Assembly (NCBI GenBank): GCA_015655975.1
Contig: DVEP01000032.1
Coordinates: forward strand, 1-17,574
Reading direction: 5' to 3'
Length of the DNA: 17,574 nt
DNA from: Eubacterium sp.
Lineage (GTDB): Bacteria; Bacillota; Clostridia; Oscillospirales; Acutalibacteraceae
The position numbers and the translations under genes were made by a program. The notes beneath the pieces were generated by a model. The model saw nothing but the letters and a program-made list of their open reading frames with translations. It was not told the origin of the DNA and made no database searches. This document shows, piece by piece, positions 16,100 through 17,574 of the stretch (within the stretch, counting starts at the first letter, position 1; each line of letters opens with the position of its first letter).

Positions 16100-17452
16100 A
16101 TGACTGAAGAAGAAAGAATTGACCTATACACATCTATCGTTCCGAATGAACGACAGCTCAAAATTCAGGAAATGAAATACTACGCTTTTATCCACTACTC
16201 TGTAAATACATTTACAAACAGAGAATGGGGCAACGGCAAGGAATCGCCGTCCGTATTCAACCCCACATCCCAAAACACTGACAGTTGGTGCGAAGCAATT
16301 AAATCGGCGGGTATGAAAGGCGTCGTTCTGACCTGCAAGCATCACGACGGTTTTTGCCTCTGGCCTACAAAGACAACCGAGCACTGTATCAGAAACAGTC
16401 CGTACAAAAACGGTAAAGGCGATGTTGTAAAAGAAGTTGCAGAGTCGTGCAAAAAGTACGGTCTCAAGTTCGGCGTATATCTTTCCCCCTGGGACAGAAA
16501 CAGCAAATACTACGCAACCGAAAAATACAACGATTTTTACATAGAACAACTGACCGAACTTTTGACAAACTACGGCGAGATATTTATGCTTTGGCTTGAC
16601 GGAGCCTGCGGTTCGAGAGCAGACGGATTGCCGAAACAAAAATATGACTGGGAAAGAATTTGGTCAACGGCTTTGAAACTTCAGCCTGACATTGTAATGT
16701 CGGGTTGTGCGCCCGATGTAAGATGGGTAGGAAACGAGAGCGGAAAAGCCCGTGAAAGCGAGTGGAATGTCGTGCCCCGTTTTCAGTACGAACTGCAAAA
16801 CATTGCCGAAAACTGCCAGACAGACGACGATATGAAGAAGTTTCAAAAACGCTGTCAGGATGTAATGATAAAAGATATGGGTTCAAGAAAGTTTTTGTCA
16901 AACTACGACTCTTTTATGTGGTACCCCGCCGAAGTTGATGTTTCTATCAGAACAGGCTGGTACTATCATCCCTTACAATCAATAACACTTAAATCACTTC
17001 ACCGTCTTATGACAATTTACTACAATTCGGTGGGAAGCAACTGTCTTTTAATTCTCAACATTCCGCCCAACAGAAAAGGGCTGTTTTCATCTGCCGATAT
17101 TCGCCGACTCAAACAAATGGGGCAATGGCTGAAAAAAGAAGACGAATGTGTAATTGACAGTACATTTACCGTATCTGACGATAAAAAAGAAATAAATATA
17201 CAATTTGACAGACAAAGCGTTGACAGAATACGATTTTGCGAAGACACAACAAAATCGCAGAGAATAGAAAAATTTAAAATATATGCACAAGACAATTGCG
17301 TATATGAAGGCACGATTGTGGGTTTTTCAAAAATTTCAATTTTCAAAAAACCTGTTGTTACAAACAACTTAAAAATAGTCATTGAAGAGTGCAGAAAAGA
17401 ACCGTATATAAAAGAAATTGAAGTTTGCAAAACAGGAGCATACAGACCGTAA
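16100..17452 (+). CDS. GH29 alpha-L-fucosidase (GH29-B-like), second copy
   Basis: A 450-residue GH29 enzyme, paralogous to the one at 134-1474 along its full length. The barrel contains CKHHDGFCLWP, YLSPWDR and WLDGACG, giving D167 as nucleophile; E213 in VRWVGNE is the likely acid/base, 46 residues on, against 45 in the paralogue because of a one-residue insertion in the loop after the nucleophile. The loop after DGACG differs from the other copy (SRADGLPK against EGENGKK), and a longer middle insert (about 235-260) contains NCQTDDDMKKF; both lie where substrate specificity may change. The C-terminal beta-sandwich ends with ECRKEPYIKEIEV. No signal peptide. GAGGAG precedes the ATG by seven bases. 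It has its own promoter and is followed by a strong terminator. Confidence 0.93.
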   Translation: MTEEERIDLYTSIVPNERQLKIQEMKYYAFIHYSVNTFTNREWGNGKESPSVFNPTSQNTDSWCEAIKSAGMKGVVLTCKHHDGFCLWPTKTTEHCIRNSPYKNGKGDVVKEVAESCKKYGLKFGVYLSPWDRNSKYYATEKYNDFYIEQLTELLTNYGEIFMLWLDGACGSRADGLPKQKYDWERIWSTALKLQPDIVMSGCAPDVRWVGNESGKARESEWNVVPRFQYELQNIAENCQTDDDMKKFQKRCQDVMIKDMGSRKFLSNYDSFMWYPAEVDVSIRTGWYYHPLQSITLKSLHRLMTIYYNSVGSNCLLILNIPPNRKGLFSSADIRRLKQMGQWLKKEDECVIDSTFTVSDDKKEINIQFDRQSVDRIRFCEDTTKSQRIEKFKIYAQDNCVYEGTIVGFSKISIFKKPVVTNNLKIVIEECRKEPYIKEIEVCKTGAYRP

Positions 17453-17468
17453 AGAATTTTCAAATTAA

Positions 17469-17507
17469 TTAAGTCAAGACCTCCGGCTAAGCCGGAGGCT
17501 TGATTAA
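17469..17507. repeat. Large G+C-rich hairpin after the fucosidase
   Basis: TCAAG-a-CCTCCGGC pairs with GCCGGAGG-CTTGA around a TAA loop (17474-17503). The stem can extend by TTAA/TTAA across one more bulge. It is far more G+C-rich than its surroundings. It could be part of the terminator or of a mobile-element end. Confidence 0.8.
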
Positions 17508-17525
17508 GCCCTAGAAGGGCTTTTT
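17506..17525 (+). terminator. Intrinsic terminator of the second GH29 gene
   Basis: AAGCCCT pairs with AGGGCTT around an AGA loop and runs into five Ts (17521-17525). It overlaps the foot of the preceding hairpin by two bases. Confidence 0.75.
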
Positions 17526-17535
17526 ACAGACATAA

Positions 17536-17547
17536 CCCCTAAAGGGG
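17536..17547. repeat. Third short hairpin
   Basis: CCCC-TAAA-GGGG lies only 11 bases after the terminator's T-run. Together with the two hairpins before it, this gives three stem-loops in about 80 bases. Confidence 0.6.
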
Positions 17548-17574
17548 CACTGAAAAGTTTGCCGACCGCATTGT

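Noticed and set aside
16124..16639. 171-codon minus-strand frame inside the second GH29
   Set aside because: It lies antisense to an unmistakable fucosidase, with no ribosome site and no recognisable domain.
1..17574. CRISPR array, tRNA, rRNA or transposase genes
   Set aside because: I found no regularly spaced repeats, no cloverleaf or rRNA-like segment and no transposase or integrase motif in any long frame.

Overview
The window is A+T-rich with dense gene packing. It has Shine-Dalgarno sites of the AGGAG type, sigma-A-like promoters (TTGAAC-17-TATACT, TTGCTT-17-TATAAT), occasional TTG starts and a strong bias to A/T-ending codons. Together these suggest a Gram-positive anaerobe of the Clostridia, probably a gut-type Oscillospirales/Ruminococcaceae member. 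This is inferred from style and gene families; there is no rRNA or marker gene to prove it.

Most of the window is an accessory glycan-breakdown region. From left to right: a minus-strand GH29 alpha-L-fucosidase (134-1474); a minus-strand operon of a membrane-anchored CBM32-GH18 endoglycosidase and a translationally coupled polytopic membrane protein (1592-4071); a divergent plus-strand GH31 alpha-glycosidase (4357-6672); and a plus-strand FAD/Rieske oxidoreductase whose ribosome-binding site lies inside a hairpin (6774-8075). A bidirectional terminator follows. Next come, on the minus strand, a small cysteine-rich protein (8220-8429), a 47-codon dead fragment of an ABC-exporter gene (8471-8614), a second GH31 (8659-10629) and an intact heterodimeric ABC exporter pair (10712-14307). 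After a divergent promoter region, the plus strand carries a compact GH43-like beta-propeller enzyme (14651-15502), an XRE regulator (15563-16006) and a second GH29 fucosidase (16100-17452). The window closes with three consecutive hairpins.

Only the GH18 protein has an export or anchor segment. The two GH29, two GH31 and the GH43-like enzymes have no visible signal peptide and should act in the cytoplasm. The simplest reading is that the surface GH18 releases oligosaccharides, possibly from host N-glycans or other GlcNAc-containing material, and the cell trims fucose and alpha-linked sugars after uptake. No sugar importer is in the window, and the two ABC proteins have exporter architecture, so uptake must be encoded elsewhere.

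The strongest structural oddity is that the second GH31 gene sits between two copies of the 3' end of the ABC gene: 134 bp, 4 differences, all synonymous. This looks like a captured cassette, or the scar of a recombination between two related exporter loci. I did not find a clear new defence or mobile system; the hairpin cluster at the right edge may be the end of a mobile element that continues outside the window.
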